Source: Sympetrum striolatum (taxonomy: Eukaryota > Arthropoda > Insecta > Odonata > Libellulidae). Taken from it: 64,000 nucleotides of DNA. Location: the NCBI GenBank assembly GCA_947579665.1, contig CANPUZ010000060.1:62001-126000 (forward strand). The letters are read 5' to 3'. The position numbers were made by a program, and so were the translations under genes. Position 1 is the first letter of the stretch; every line of letters begins with the position of its first letter. Of this stretch, positions 33,128 to 44,653 are shown piece after piece. The notes beneath the pieces are model-generated. The model was not told the DNA's origin, made no database searches, and saw only the letters and a list, made by a program, of their open reading frames with translations.

Positions 33128-33769
33128 TTAGGTTGGGTTAGTTTGGGTTGTGTCTGGTTGGGTTTGGTTGTTTGGGTTGGGTTGGGTTGGGATGTTTGTG
33201 TTGGGATGGGTTGGGTTGGGTTGGGTTGGATTGGGTTGGGTAGGGTTGGGTTGGGTTGGGTTGGGTTGGGTTGGGTTAGGTTGGGTCGGGTTGGGTTGGG
33301 TAGGGTTGGGCTGGGAAGGGTTGGGTTGGGTTGGGTTGGGTTGGGGTGGGTTGGGTTGGGTTTGGTTTGGTTGGGTTGGGTTGGGTTGGGTAGGGTTGGG
33401 TTGAGTTGGGTTGGGTGTTAGTTGGGTTGGGTTGGGTTGGGTAGGGTTGGGTTGGGTTGGGTTCGGTTTGGTTGGGTTGGGTTGGGTAGGGTTTGTTTGG
33501 GTTGGGTTGGGTTGGGTTGGGTGTTGGTTAGGTTGGGTTGGGTTGGGTTGGGTTGGGTTGGGTTAGGTTGGGCTGGGTTGGGTTGGGTTGGGTTGGGTCA
33601 GCTTGGGTTGGGTTGGGTTGGGTTGGGTTGGGTTGGGTTGGGTAGGGTTGGGTTGGATTGTGTTGGGTTGGGTTGGGTTGGGTTGGGTAGGGTTGGGTTT
33701 GGTTGGGTTGTGTTGGGTTGGGTTGGGTTGGGTTGGGTTAAGTTGGGTTGGGTAGGGTTGGGTTGGGTT
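33128..33769 (+). repeat. G-rich array 11, cut by the duplication junction
   Basis: Has the GGGCTGGG/GTCAGCTT pair (C at 33573 and 33599). It stops at 33769 where the second copy of the 9.16-kb unit begins with satellite. The intact version of this array is at 42287-42956 and ends normally in GGGTATTTACTTCGC. Confidence 0.9.
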
Positions 33770-33773
33770 TCGA

Positions 33774-34380
33774 TTATGGAAAGATTATCGAAAAAATCAA
33801 CAAAGAATAATTTTAGCGAAATTTCAAATTTTATCTTTTTTTTCTTAATTTTCCTCAATGTATCGAGATATTATCGAAAGAAGCAACAAAAACGAATAAT
33901 TTTAGCGAGATTTCAATTTCATTGCTATTTCGTTTCCTTTCTTTTCCAAATTTCATCGAGATATTATCGAAAAAGTAACAAAAAAGAAATTTTAGCTAAA
34001 TATAAATTTTTTCCTATTTTTTTCCTAATTTTTCCTCGTTTTATCGTGATATGACCGAAAAAAGAAACAAAGCGAATAATTTTAGCGAAAATTCAATTTA
34101 CTTCCTCTTTTTTACTTAATATTCATAAATTTATCGCGATTTGACCGAAAAAAGCAAAAAAACGAAAAATTATAGCGAAATATAAATTTTTTTCCTCTTT
34201 TCTTTTTTCATTTTTCTCATTTTATCGAGATAATATCGAAAAAAACAACAAAAATGAATAATTTTAGCGAAATTTTGGTTTTTTCTCTTTTTTTTCGTAA
34301 ATTTTCCTTATTATATCTGGATATTGTCGAATGAATCAACAAAAACGAACAATTTTAGCGAAATTTCAATTTTTTTCCTG
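33774..34380 (+). repeat. AT-rich satellite block within copy 2
   Basis: An isolated 607-bp island of subfamily A satellite between two G-rich arrays, identical to 24615-25221. Its presence amid G-arrays is explained by the tandem duplication. Confidence 0.85.
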
Positions 34381-34656
34381 AGGTGTTGGGTTGGGTTGGG
34401 TTGGGTTGGGTTGGGTAGGGTTTGTTTGGGTTGTGTTGGGTTGGGTGTTGGTTAGGTTGGGTTGTTTTTGGTTGGGTTGGGTTGAGTTTGGTTGGGTTGG
34501 GTTGGGATGGGTTGGGTTGGGATGGGTGTGTTTGGGTTGGATTGGGTTACGTTGAGTTTGTTTGGGTTAGGTTGGGTTGGGTTGCGTTGGGTTGGGTTGT
34601 GTTGGGTTGGGTTAGGGTGGGTTGGGTTTCGATGGGTTGGGTTGGGTTGGGTTGGG
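34381..34656 (+). repeat. G-rich array 1, copy 2
   Basis: Duplicate of 25222-25497, including the GGGTTTCGATGGG variant near its end. Confidence 0.9.
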
Positions 34657-35363
34657 TATTTAATTCACTTAGACACCATAAATTTGGCTTAGACTCCACT
34701 CATTACGCTTTTAGTCCGATCAATTCGCTTAGAATCCGCTTTATATGCTCAGAGCCCTATTAGCTCGCTTTGAAACTGCTTCTTTCGCTGAGAGTCCGTT
34801 TAATTCGCATAGACTCCAATTATCTCGCTTCGTGACGGCTTATATCATATAGAAACCACTTATTTCGCTAAGATTCAAATAAGCTCGCTTAGAATCCGTT
34901 TCTTCGCTTAGAGTCCACTTCATTAGCTTGATTCCAATTATATAACTAAGTGACCGCTCATTTCGCTTAGAGTCCACTTTATTAGCTTAGAGTCTCCTTC
35001 TATCACTTAGAGTCCGCTTCCTTCGCTAAGACTCCTATTATTTCGATATGTGACATCTTATTTCGCTTAGACTCTGATATGCCCGCATTGAGTCCGATTA
35101 CTTCCCATAGAGACGGCTTGGCATGGATAGCCTTCGCTTAGAGACGCTTAGTTTTCTTAGTGACAGCTTAACTCGCATATAAAACGCTTTGAAACCGCTT
35201 ATATTCCAATTACTTCAGTCACAGAAAGATCTAATCGGAATTAAGAGTCAGTTTACGTTGGGTAAGGTTGGGTTGTGTCTCGTTGGGTTGGGTTGTGTTG
35301 GGTTGGGTTGGGTTTGGTTCTTTGGGTTGGGTGGAGTTGAGGAACGGACATGGAAAAAAGTCC

Positions 35364-35436
35364 ACCAAGGCCGGGAATCGAACCCGGGATCTTCCTCTTG
35401 CCGGGAGAATGCTTTAACCAGCTAAGCTACCGAGGC
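35364..35436 (-). tRNA. tRNA-like sequence, duplicate copy
   Basis: Same 73 nt as 26205-26277, with the same acceptor mismatches, C33 and T6 run, in the same position inside a split G-array (35256-35339 and 35576-35634). Having no changes of its own supports very recent duplication or an assembly repeat. Confidence 0.6.
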
Positions 35437-36393
35437 AGAACAATTTAACATGCCGTTTGGCGAATTTTGTTGGCAGATGGCGGTATGTGTTCGTCCGGCT
35501 AGCGGCATCGTCCATTGCTGGGCCTCATGGAGGCACCAGCCAAATAAAGGGATGTTGAGAAATCTTCCTCTTCCTTGTGGGTTGAGTTGGGTTCGGTTGG
35601 GTTGAGTTGGGTTGGGTTGGGTTTGGATGGGTTAACTGATTACTTCACTTATAAATCGCTCACTACGCTAATATACCGCTTGCTTTTGTTAAGGACTGCT
35701 CTTTCGCTTTCAGTCCGCTTACTACGCTTAGAGTCCAATAAGCTCGCTAAAAATCCGTTTACTTCGCTTACACACAACTTATTACGGTTTTAGTCCGCTT
35801 TATTTGCTTAGAGTCCCTTCAATTAATTAAGAGTCCGATCAATTCAATTAGAGTCCGCTTTATTCGCTCAGAGCCCAATAAGCTCGCCTTGAAACCGCTT
35901 GTTTCAATAAGAGTCCACTTAATTCACTTAGACTCCGATTATTTCCCTTAGTGACGGTTCATTTCGCTTAGAAACCCCTTTTTTCGCTAAGAGTCCAATA
36001 AGCTCGCTTAGAATCCGTTTCCGTCGCTTAGAGTCCACTTCATTCGCTTGATTGAAATTATTTAAGTAAGTGTCCTCTCATTTCGCTAAGAGTCCGCTTT
36101 ATTTGCTTAGACTCATTTTATTTCGCTTAGTGACCGCTTATTTCCTTTATAGTCCGCTTTATTCGTTTAGACTCCTATTATTTCGATATGTGACATCTTA
36201 TTTCGCTTAGACTCTGATATGCCCGCATTGAGTACGATTACCTCCCATAGACACGGCTCGGCATGGATAGCCTTCGCTTAGAGACCGCTTCGTTTTTCTA
36301 GTGACAGCTTAACTCGCTTATAAATGCTTTGAAACCACCATTAATTCCGATAAGTTCGTCAAAGAAAGAACAAATCGGAATTAACAGTTAGTT

Positions 36394-36714
36394 TAGGTTG
36401 GGTTAGGTTAGGTTGTGTCTGGTTGGGTTGGAGGGTTGGTTTGGGTTGGGTTGGGTTGGTTCAGATTGGGTTGCATTGGGTTGGGATGGGATGGGTTTGG
36501 TTGGGTTGGGTTGCGTTAGGTTGAGTTGGGTAGTGTTGGATTGGTTGGGTTGGGTTAGGTTGGGTTGGGTTGGGTTTGGTTTGGTTGGGTTGGGTTGGGT
36601 TGGGTATGGTTGGGTTGGGTTGGGTTGGGTGTTAGTTGGGTTGGTTGGGTTGGGATGGGTTGGGTTTGGTTAGGTTGGGTTGGGTTGGGTTGTGTTGGGT
36701 TGGGTTGGGTTGGG
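36394..36714 (+). repeat. G-rich array 3, copy 2
   Basis: Duplicate of 27235-27555. The flanking spacers (35635-36393 and 36715-37370) duplicate 26476-27234 and 27556-28211. Confidence 0.9.
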
Positions 36715-37370
36715 TATTTACTTCGCTTAGACACCGTAAATTTCGCTTAGACTCCACTTATTACGCTTTTAGTCCACTTTATTTGCTGAGAGTCCCTTCA
36801 TTTAATATAGAGTCCGATCAATTCGCTTAGAGTACGCTTAATTTGCTCAGAGCCCAATTAGCTCGAGTTGAAACAGCTTCTTTCGCTTAGAGTCCGCTTA
36901 ATTCGCTTAGACTCCGATTATCAGCTTCGTGACGGCTTACATCACATAGAAACCGCTTATTTCGCTAAGAGTCCAATAAGTTTGCTTAGAGTCCGTTTCC
37001 TTCGCTTAGAGTCCACTTCATTCGCTTGATTGAAATTATTTAAGTAAGTGACCTCTCATTTCGCTAAGAGTCCGCTTTATTTGCTTAGACTCATTTTATT
37101 TCGCTTAGTGACCGCATATTTCCCTTATAGTCCGCTTTATTCAGTTAGACTCCTATTATTTCGATATATGACATCTTATTTCGCTTAGACTCTGATATGC
37201 CCGCATTGATTCCGATAACCTCCCATAGAGACGGCTCGGCATGGATAGCCTTCGCTTAGAGACCGCTTCGTTTTTCTAGTGACAGCTTAACTCGCTTATA
37301 AATGCTTTGAAACCGCCTTTAATTCCGATAAGTTCGTCAAAGAGAGAACAAATCGGAATTAACTGTTAGT

Positions 37371-37635
37371 TTAGGTTGGGTTAGGTTGGGTTGTGTCTGG
37401 TTGGGTTGGAGGGTTGGTTTGGGTTGGGTTGGGTTGGTTCAGATTGGTATGCATTGGGTTGGGATGGGTTTGGTTGGGTTGGGTTGCGTTGGGTTGAGTT
37501 GGGTAGTGTTGGATTGGTTGGGTTGGGTTAGGTTGGGTTTGGTTGGGTTTGGTTTGGTTGGGTTGGGTTGGGTTGGGTATGATTGGGTTGGGTTGGGTGT
37601 TAGTTGGGTTGGGTTGGGTTGGGTTTGTATGGGGG
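37371..37635 (+). repeat. G-rich array 4, copy 2
   Basis: Duplicate of 28212-28476 with the same odd end TTTGTATGGGGGAGC. The following spacer block with its short array (37636-38263) also matches copy 1. Confidence 0.9.
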
Positions 37636-38263
37636 AGCATCGAAAGCCTTCGCTTAGAGACCGCTTAGTTTTCTAAGAGGACATCTTAACTCGCTTTTAA
37701 AACGCTTTAAAACTGCTTTTATTCCTATTAGTTCGGTCAAAGAAATACCTAATCGGAATTAACAGTTAGTTTAGGTTGGGTAAGGTTTGGTTGTGTCTGG
37801 TTGGGTTGGGTTGCTTAAAAATCCATTTACTTCACTTTGACACCGTTAATTTCGCTCATACTCCACTTATAACGCTTTTAGTCCACTTTATTTGCTCAGA
37901 GTCCCTTCAATAAATTTTTGAGTCCGCTTAATTCGCTTGGACTCCGATTAATTCGCTTAGTGACGGCTTAATTCGCTTAGAATCCGCTTTTTTCGCTAAA
38001 GGTCCACTAAGCTCGCTTTGAGTCCGCTTCTTTCGCTAAGAGTCTGCTTCGTTCGCTTAGTCTCATCTTATTTCGCTTAGACTCTGATATGCCCGCATTG
38101 AGTCCGATTACCTCCCATAGAGACGGCTCGGCATGGATAGCCTTCGCTTAGAGACCGCTTCGTTTTTCTAGTGACAGCATAACTCGCTTATAAATGCTTT
38201 GAAGCCGCCTTTAATTCCGATAAGTTCGTCAAAGAAAGAACAAATCGGAATTAACAGTTAGTT

Positions 38264-38835
38264 TAGGTTGGGTTAGGTTGGGTTGTGTCTGGTTGTGTTG
38301 GAGGGTTGGTTTGGGTTGGGTTGGGTTGGTTCAGATTGGGTTGCATTGGGTTGGGATGGGATGGGTTTGGTTGGGTTGGGTTGCGTTGGGTTGAGTTGGG
38401 TAGTGATGGATTGGTTGGGTTGGGTTGGGTTGGGTTGGGTATGGTTGGGTTGAGTTGGGTTGGGTGTTAGTTGGGTTGGGTTGGGTTGGGTTGGGTAGGG
38501 TTGGGTTGGGTTGGGTTCGGCTGGGTTGGGTTGGGTTTGGTTGGGTAGGGTTTGTTTGGGTTGGGTTGGGATGGGTTGGGTGTTGGTTAGGTTGGGTTGG
38601 GTTGGGTTGGGTTAGGTTGGGCTGGGTTGGGTTGGATTGGGTTGGGTCAGCTTGGGTTGGGTTGGGTTGGGTTGGGTTGGGTTGGGTAGGGTTGGGTAGG
38701 GTTGTGTTGGGTTGGGTTGGGTTGGGTTAGGTTGGGTTGGGTAGGGTTGGGTTGGGTTGGGTTTTGTTGGGGTTGGTTGGGTTGGGTTAAGTTGGGTTGG
38801 GTTGGGTTGGGTTGGGTTGGATGGGTCGGGTTGGG
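38264..38835 (+). repeat. G-rich array 6, copy 2
   Basis: Duplicate of 29105-29676, followed by spacer block 38836-39546. Confidence 0.9.
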
Positions 38836-39546
38836 TATTTACTTCGCTTAGACACCGTAAATTTCGCTTAGAGACCGCTTAGTTTTCTAAGAGACATCTT
38901 AACTCGCTTTTAAAACGCTTTTATTCCTATTAGTTCGGTTAAAGAAATACCTAATCGGAATTAACAGTTAGTTTAGGTTGGGTTAGGTTTGGTTGTGTCT
39001 GGTTGGGTTGGGTTGCTTAAAAATCCATTTACTTCACTTTGACACCGTTAATTTCGCTCCTACTCCACTTATTACGCTTTTAGTCCACTTTATTTGCTCA
39101 GAGTCCCTTCAATAAATTTTTGAGTCCGCTTAATTCGCTTGGACTCCGATTAATTCGCTTAGTGACGGCTTATTTCGCTTAGAATCCGCTTTTTTCGCTA
39201 AAGGTCCACTAAGCTCGCTTTGAGTCCGCTTCTTTCGCTAAGAGTCTGCTTCATTCGCTTAGACTCATTTTATTACGCTTAGTGACCGCTTTTTTCCTTT
39301 AGAGTCCGCTTTATTCGCTTAGACTCATATTATTTCGCTATATAACAGCACATTTCGCTTAGACTATGATATGCCCACATTGAATCCGATTTCTTCCCAT
39401 AGGTACAGCTTGGAATGGATAGCCTTCGCTTAGAGACCGCTTAGAGTTTCTAGTGACAGCTTAACTCAATTATAACACGCTTTGAAACCGCTTTTATTCC
39501 ATTTAGTTCGGTCACAGAACGAACTAATCGGAATTAACAGTTAAAT

Positions 39547-40076
39547 TAGGTTGGGTTAGTTTGGGTTGTGTCTGGTTGGGTTTGGTTGTTTGGGTTGGGT
39601 TGGGTTAGGTTGGGATGTTTGGGTTGGGTTGGGTTGGGTTGGGTAGGGTTGGGTTGGGTTGGTTAGGGTTGGGTTAGGATGGGTTGGGTTGGGTTGGGTT
39701 GGGTTTGTGTGGTTGGGTTGGGTTGGGTTGGGGTAGTTTGGGTTAGGTAGGGTTCGGTGGGGTTGGGTTGGGTTGGGATGGGTTGGGTTGGGTTAGGTTG
39801 GGATGTTTGGGTTGGGTTGGGTTGGGTTGGGTTGGGTTGCGTTGGATAGAGTTGGGATTGGATGGGTTGGGTTGGGTTGGGTTTGGTTGGGTTGGGTTGG
39901 GTTGGGTTGGGTTGTGGTAGGTTGGGTTGGGTTGGGGTAGGTTGGGTCTGGTTGGGTAGGGTTGGGTTGGGTTGGGTAGGGTTGGGTTGGGTTCGGTTGG
40001 GTTGGGTTGGGTTGGGTTGTGTAGGGTTTGGTTTGGTTGGGTTAGGTTTGGTTGGGTTGGGTTGGGTTGGGTTGGT
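39547..40076 (+). repeat. G-rich array 8, copy 2
   Basis: Duplicate of 30388-30917, followed by the long spacer 40077-40790. Confidence 0.9.
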
Positions 40077-40790
40077 TATTTACTTCGCTTAGACACCGTA
40101 AATTTGGCTTTGACTCCACTTATTACGATTTCAGTCCGCTTTATTTGCTGAGAGTCCCTTCAATTAATATAGAGTCCGATCAATTCGCTTACAGTCCGCT
40201 TTATTTGCTCAGAGCCCAAATAGCTCGAGTTGAAACAGCTTCTTTCGGTGAGAGTCCGCTTAATTCGCTTAGCCTTCGATTATCAGCTTCGTGACGGCTT
40301 ATATCACATAGAAACCGCTTCTTTCGCTAAGAGTCCAATAAGCTCGCTTAAATTCCGTTTCCTTCGCTTAGAGTCCACTTCATTGGCTTGATTCAAATTA
40401 TTTAAGTAAGTGAACTCTCATTTCGCTTAGATACCGCTTTATTTGCTTAAATTCTTTTCTTTCACTTAGAGTCATTTTCTTTCCTAAGAGTTCGCTACAT
40501 TTGCTTAGACTCTTTTTATTTCGCTTAGTGACCGCTTATTTCCTTTATAGTCCGCTTTATTCCTTTAGACTCCTATTATTTCGCTATGTGACAGCTTATT
40601 TCGCTTAGACTCTGATATGCCAGCATTGAGTCCGATTACTTCCCATAGAGACGGCTTAGCATGGATAGCCTTAGCTTAGAGACCGCTTAGTTTCTAAGAG
40701 ACATCTTAACTCGCTTTTAAAACGCTTTAAAACTGCTTTTATTCCTATTAGTTCGGTCACAGAAAGAACTAATCGGAATTAACAGTTAGT

Positions 40791-41703
40791 TTAGGTTGGG
40801 TTAGTTTGGGTTGTGTCTGGTTGGGTTTGGTTGTTTGGGTTGGGTTGGGTTGGGTAGGGATTGGTTGTATGGGTTGGGTTGGGTTCGGTTGGGTTGGGTT
40901 GGGTTTTGTTTGGTTGGGTTTCGTTGGGTTTGGTTTGTTTGGGATGGGTCGGGTTGGGTTGCGTTGGGTTGCGTTGGGTTTGGATTGGTTGAGTTAGGTT
41001 GGTTGTTGGTTGGGTTTGGTTGGATTGGGTTGTGTTGGGTTGGGTTGGGTTGGGTTAGGTTGGGCTGGGTTGGGTTGGGTTGGGTTGGGTTGGGTCAGCT
41101 TGGGTTGGGTTGGGTTGGGTTGAGTTGGGTTGGGTTTTGTTGGGTTGGGTTGGGTTGGGTTGGGTTGGGTAGGGTTGGGTTGGGTTGGGTTGTGTTGGGT
41201 TGGGTTGGGTTAAGTTGGGTTGCGTTGGGTAGGGTTGGGTTGGGTTGGGTTGGATGGTTGGGTTGGGTTGGGTTGGGGTAGATTGGGTTGGGTTGGGTTT
41301 GGTAGGGTTGGGTTGGGTTGGAATGGGTTGGGGTGGGTAGGGTTGGGTTGGGTTGGGTAGGGTTGGGATGGGTCGGGTTGGGTATGGTTGGGTTGGGTTG
41401 GGTTGGGTTGGGTTGGGGTGGGTTGGGTTGGGTTGAGTTGGGGTGGGTTGGGTTGGGTTGGGTAGAGTTGGGTTGGGTTGGGTTGGGTTGGGTTGGGTTT
41501 GGTTGGGTTGGGTTGGGGTAGGTTGGGTTGGGTTGGGTTGGGTTGGGTTGGGTAGGGTTGGGTTGGGTTGGGTTGGGATGGGTTGGGTTGGGTTTGGGTG
41601 GGTTGGGTTGGGGTGGGTTGGGTTGAGTTGGGTAGGTTAGGGTTGGGTTGGGTTGGTTTGGGTTGGAGTGGGTTGGGTTGGGTTGGGTTGGGGTGGGTTG
41701 GGT
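40791..41703 (+). repeat. G-rich array 9, copy 2
   Basis: Duplicate of 31632-32544 with the same type-2 end. Spacer block 41704-42286 follows. Confidence 0.9.
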
Positions 41704-42286
41704 TCGCTTAGAATCTGATATGCCAGCATTGAGTCCGATTACTTCCCATAGAGACAGCTTAGCATGGATAGCCTTTGCTTAGAGACCGCTTAGTTTCTAA
41801 GAGACATCTTAACTCGCTTTTAAAACGCTTTAAAACCGCTTTTATTCCTATTAGTTCGGTCACAGAAAGAACTAATCGGAATTAACAGTTAGTTTAGGTT
41901 GGGTTAGGTTTGGTTGTGTCTGGTTGGGTTGGGTTGCTTAAAATTCCATTTACTTCACTTTGACACCGTTAATTTCACTCATACTCCACTTGTAACGCTT
42001 TTAGTCCACTTTATTTGCTCAGAGTCCATTCAATAAATTTTTGAGTCCGCTAAATTCGCTTGGACTCATATTATTTTGCTATATAACAGCACATTTCGCT
42101 TAGACTATGATATGCCCACATTGAATCCGATTTCTTTCCATATATACAGCTTGGCATGGATTGCCTTCGCTTAGAGACCGCTTAGTTTTTCTAGTGACAG
42201 CTTAACTCAATTATAACAGGCTTTGAAACGGCTTTTATTCCAATTAGTTCGGTCACAGAACGAACTAATCGGAATTAACAGTTAGT

Positions 42287-42956
42287 TTAGGTTGGGTTAG
42301 TTTGGGTTGTGTCTGGTTGGGTTTGGTTGTTTGGGTTGGGTTGGGTTGGGATGTTTGTGTTGGGATGGGTTGGGTTGGGTTGGGTTGGATTGGGTTGGGT
42401 AGGGTTGGGTTGGGTTGGGTTGGGTTGGGTTGGGTTAGGTTGGGTCGGGTTGGGTTGGGTAGGGTTGGGCTGGGAAGGGTTGGGTTGGGTTGGGTTGGGT
42501 TGGGGTGGGTTGGGTTGGGTTTGGTTTGGTTGGGTTGGGTTGGGTTGGGTAGGGTTGGGTTGAGTTGGGTTGGGTGTTAGTTGGGTTGGGTTGGGTTGGG
42601 TAGGGTTGGGTTGGGTTGGGTTCGGTTTGGTTGGGTTGGGTTGGGTAGGGTTTGTTTGGGTTGGGTTGGGTTGGGTTGGGTGTTGGTTAGGTTGGGTTGG
42701 GTTGGGTTGGGTTGGGTTGGGTTAGGTTGGGCTGGGTTGGGTTGGGTTGGGTTGGGTCAGCTTGGGTTGGGTTGGGTTGGGTTGGGTTGGGTTGGGTTGG
42801 GTTGGGTAGGGTTGGGTTGGATTGTGTTGGGTTGGGTTGGGTTGGGTTGGGTAGGGTTGGGTTTGGTTGGGTTGTGTTGGGTTGGGTTGGGTTGGGTTGG
42901 GTTAAGTTGGGTTGGGTAGGGTTGGGTTGGGTTGTGTTGGATGGGTTGGGTTGGGT
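42287..42956 (+). repeat. G-rich array 11, copy 2, intact right end
   Basis: Extends past the point where copy 1 is cut: after 42933 it continues GTGTTGGATGGG and ends GGGTATTTACTTCGC. It shows what the ancestral right flank of the 9.16-kb unit looked like. Confidence 0.9.
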
Positions 42957-43592
42957 ATTTACTTCGCTTAGACACCGTAAATTTCGCTTAGAGACCGCTT
43001 AGTTTTCTAAGAGACATCTTAACTCGCTTTTAAAACGCTTTTAAACCGCTTTTATTCCTATTAGTTCGGTCAAAGAAATACCTAATCGGAATTAACAGTT
43101 AGTTTAGGTTGGGTAAGGTTTGGTTGTGTCTGGTTGGGTTGGGTTGCTTAAAAATCCATTTACTTCACTTTGACACCGGTAATTTCGCTCATACTCCACT
43201 TATAACGCTTTTAGTCCACTTTATTTGCTCAGAGTCCCTTCAATAAACTTTTGAGTCCGCTTAATTCGCTTGGACTCCGATTAATTCGCTTAGTGACGGA
43301 TTAATTCGCTTAGAATCCGCTTTTTTCGCTAAACGTCCTCTAAGCTCGCTTTGAATCCGCTTCTGTCGCTAAGAGTCTGCTTCGTTCGCTTAGTCTCATC
43401 TTATTTCGCTTAGACTCTGATATGCCCGCATTGATTCCGATTACCTCCCATAGAGACGGCTCGGCATGGATAGCCTTCGCTTAGAGACCGCTTCGTTTTT
43501 CTAGTGACAGCATAACTCGCTTATAAATGCTTTGAAACCGCCTTTAATTCCGATAAGTTCGTCAAAGAAAGAACAAATCGGAATTAACAGTT
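42957..43592 (+). repeat. Spacer block with short G-array 43103-43146
   Basis: Resembles 28477-29104: a short first spacer, a hairpin near 43050-43085, a short array ending in TTGCTTAAAAATCC, then 20-bp units and the variant-2 hairpin near 43550. Confidence 0.75.
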
Positions 43593-44653
43593 AGTTTAGG
43601 TTGGGTTGTGTCTGGTTGGGTTGGAGGGTTGGTTTGGGTTGGGTTGGGTTGGTTCAGATTGGGTTGCATTGGGTTGGGATGGGATGGGTTTGGTTGGGTT
43701 GGGTTGCGTTGGGTTGAGTTGGGTAATGATGGATTGGTTGGGTTGGGTTAGGTTGGGTTGGGTTGGGTAGGGTTGGGTTGGGTTGGGTTCGGTTGGGTTT
43801 GGTTGGGTTGGGTTGGGTTGGGTTGGGTAGGGTTTGTTTGGGTTGGGTTGGGTTGGGTTGGGTGTTGGTTAGGTTGGGTTGTGTCTGGTTGGGTTTGGTT
43901 GTTTGGGTTGGGTTGGGTTGGGTTGGGTAGGGATTGGTTGTATGGGTTGGGTTGGGTTCGGTTGGATCAGCTTGGGTTGGGTTGGGTTGGGTTGGGTTTG
44001 GTTGGGTTGGGTAGGGTTGGGTTGGGTTGTGTAGGGTTGGGTAGGGTTGGGTTGGGTTGCGTAGGGTTGGGTTGGATAGGGTTTTTTTGGGTTGGGTTGG
44101 GTTGGGTTAAGTTGGGTATGGTTGGGTTGGGTTGGGTTGGGTGTTAGTTGGGTTGGGTTGGGTTGGGTTGGGTTGGGTAGGGTTGGGTTGGGTTGGGTTG
44201 GGTTGGGTTGGTTTGGGTTGTGTTGGGTTGGGTTTGGTTTGGTTGGGGTAGGTTGGGTTGGGTTGGGTTGGGTTGGGTTGGGTAGAGTTGGGTTGGGTTG
44301 GGTTGTGTAGGTTTGGGTTGGGTTGGGTTGGGTTGGGTTGGAGTGGGTTGGGTTGGGTTGGGTTGGGTTGGGGTGGGTTGGGTTGGGTTGGGTGGGGTTG
44401 GGTAGGGTTGGGTTGGGTTGAGTTGGGTGGGGTTGGGTTGGGTTAGGTTGGGTTGGGTTGCGTTGGGTTAGGTTGGGTTGGGTTGGGTTGGGTAGGGTTG
44501 GGTTGGGTTGGGTTGGGTTGGGTTGGGTTGGGTTGGGTTGGGTTGGGTTGGGGTGGGTTGGGTTGGGTTGGGTTGGGTAGGGTTGTGTTTGGTTGGGTTA
44601 GGTTGGGTTGGGTTGGTTTTGGTTGGGTTGGGTTTGGCTGGGTTGGGTTGGGT
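43593..44653 (+). repeat. G-rich array, 1.06 kb
   Basis: Apparently composite. The left third resembles array 6, then at about 43880 the usual lead-in words TTGTGTCTGGTTGGG and GGGTTTGGTTGTTTGGG reappear inside the array, as if two arrays had fused. Variant GATCAGCTTGGG at 43966-43976. Ends TTGGGTATTTACTTTGC. Confidence 0.9.

Larger units (their letters stand above)
24615..33773 (+). repeat. Large tandem duplication, copy 1 (~9.16 kb)
   Basis: The unit starts inside AT-rich satellite and ends inside a G-rich array. It repeats immediately at 33774-42933 with a constant offset of 9,159 bp. I compared many lines and found only one difference: 8 against 9 consecutive TTGGG units after CAGC at about 33603 and 42762. 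At the junction (33768-33780) TTGGGTT runs into TCGATTATGG, against TCGATTTATGG at the left edge of copy 1. This is either a very young duplication or an assembly artefact. Confidence 0.9.
33774..42933 (+). repeat. Large tandem duplication, copy 2 (~9.16 kb)
   Basis: Repeats copy 1 at +9,159 bp. Contents: satellite 33774-34380; G-arrays at 34381-34656, 35256-35339, 35576-35634, 36394-36714, 37371-37635, 38264-38835, 39547-40076, 40791-41703 and 42287 onward; short arrays near 37771-37814, 38973-39016 and 41894-41936; 20-bp-repeat spacers between them; and the tRNA-like unit at 35364-35436. Array copy numbers agree everywhere I checked except for one extra TTGGG at about 42800. Confidence 0.9.
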
